The position numbers were made by a program, and so were the translations under genes. Shown here piece after piece: positions 63,801-64,000 of a DNA stretch of 64,000 nt. The stretch is from Impatiens glandulifera (Eukaryota > Streptophyta > Magnoliopsida > Ericales > Balsaminaceae): assembly GCF_907164915.1 (NCBI RefSeq), contig NC_061869.1, forward strand, positions 124,001 through 188,000. Reading direction: 5' to 3'. The notes beneath the pieces were generated by a model, which made no database searches, was not told where the DNA came from, and was given only the letters and a program-made list of their open reading frames with translations. Each line of letters begins with the position of its first letter. Positions within the stretch are counted from its first letter, which is position 1.

Positions 63801-64000
63801 AGAAACAAAAATTAAATAGGTACTTGATCAGCCATCATAAAGCAAAGAAATTTTAAAGTTGTTATGAAGTGACCTGAAATCGAGAAGAGGGCGGACTAGT
63901 TTGTTGTGCTCCAGTGACAATTCCACAAGTCCAACACACTGCCTGAATTCAACTGTTCATGATTCCAACAAATGGCAAGCCAGAAAGGTAACTTACATTG
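57804..64000 (-). CDS. PLAI: PLAI-type LRR/armadillo/patatin phospholipase, 5' end outside window
   Basis: Minus-strand exons: 64000-63997 (partial), 63942-63874, 63755-63602, 63512-63303, 63194-62949, 62854-62692, 62618-62358, 62229-62111, 61651-61490, 61298-61106, 61008-60872, 60123-59985, 59713-59510, 59413-58951, 58845-58629, 58527-58438, 58322-57804. Frame is kept throughout. Order: leucine-rich repeats (LRVLRLFGNPLEFLPEILP), armadillo-like helices, patatin domain with oxyanion loop SMDGGGMKGLA, nucleophile GTSTGG and Asp in WQDGAIVANNP, then a long C-terminal region ending in an acidic, Asn-run tail. This matches Arabidopsis PLAI (At1g61850), a lipid acyl hydrolase linked to basal jasmonate. 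Oddities: the intron after 62949 needs a GC donor, and the 96-nt intron 59414-59509 is free of stops in frame. Confidence 0.92.

Overview
This is nuclear DNA from a flowering plant, most likely a eudicot. It is AT-rich, its genes have many introns, and the intergenic DNA is full of transposons and (AT)n, (AAT)n and (CT)n microsatellites. I cannot name the species. A run of exactly 100 N at 5140-5239 is a scaffold gap.

Layout. 1-2379: part of a Ty1/copia retrotransposon carrying a nested hAT-type MITE. 3245-4951: a receptor-like cytoplasmic kinase (RLCK-VII/PBL type). 5240-8762: a second, truncated copia element on the minus strand, with a complete 5' LTR and a nested 303-bp hAT MITE. 8763-13304: a decayed LINE on the minus strand. 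16338-20863: a complete UPL5-type HECT ubiquitin ligase. 21626-29902: an 8.3-kb Mutator-like element (MULE). It has 86-bp terminal inverted repeats, a MuDR-type transposase on the plus strand and a DUF1985/Ulp1-protease gene on the minus strand. 30002-31681: a small gene of unknown function, probably plastid, starting 92 bp from the MULE. 32574-35502 (-): fumarylacetoacetase. 36306-37211 (-): mitochondrial pyruvate carrier subunit. 37718-43061 (-): EH-domain dynamin-like ATPase (EHD). 43175-44006: Harbinger-type MITE just upstream of EHD. 44154-48200: a second, unrelated MULE remnant with a FAR1-like transposase tail and another Ulp1-like pseudogene. 49321-52559: a 3.2-kb Harbinger-like element filled by a large inverted array of short ACGT-containing repeats. 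52563-57803: AT-rich DNA with a likely Helitron 3' end and another MITE. 57804-64000 (-): the 3' part of a PLAI-type LRR/armadillo/patatin phospholipase whose 5' end lies outside the window.

The cellular genes are unrelated housekeeping or signalling genes (ubiquitin ligation, tyrosine breakdown, pyruvate import, endocytic membrane remodelling, lipid hydrolysis, immune-type kinase signalling) and do not form a pathway cluster. The most unusual content is in the mobile elements: the inverted satellite-like array inside a Harbinger-type element, and two different MULE lineages that each carry an Ulp1-family protease and their own private short tandem repeats.

Exon boundaries come from reading splice signals and protein continuity by eye. 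For UPL5, FAH, the pyruvate carrier, EHD and the visible part of PLAI, the joined exons keep frame throughout.
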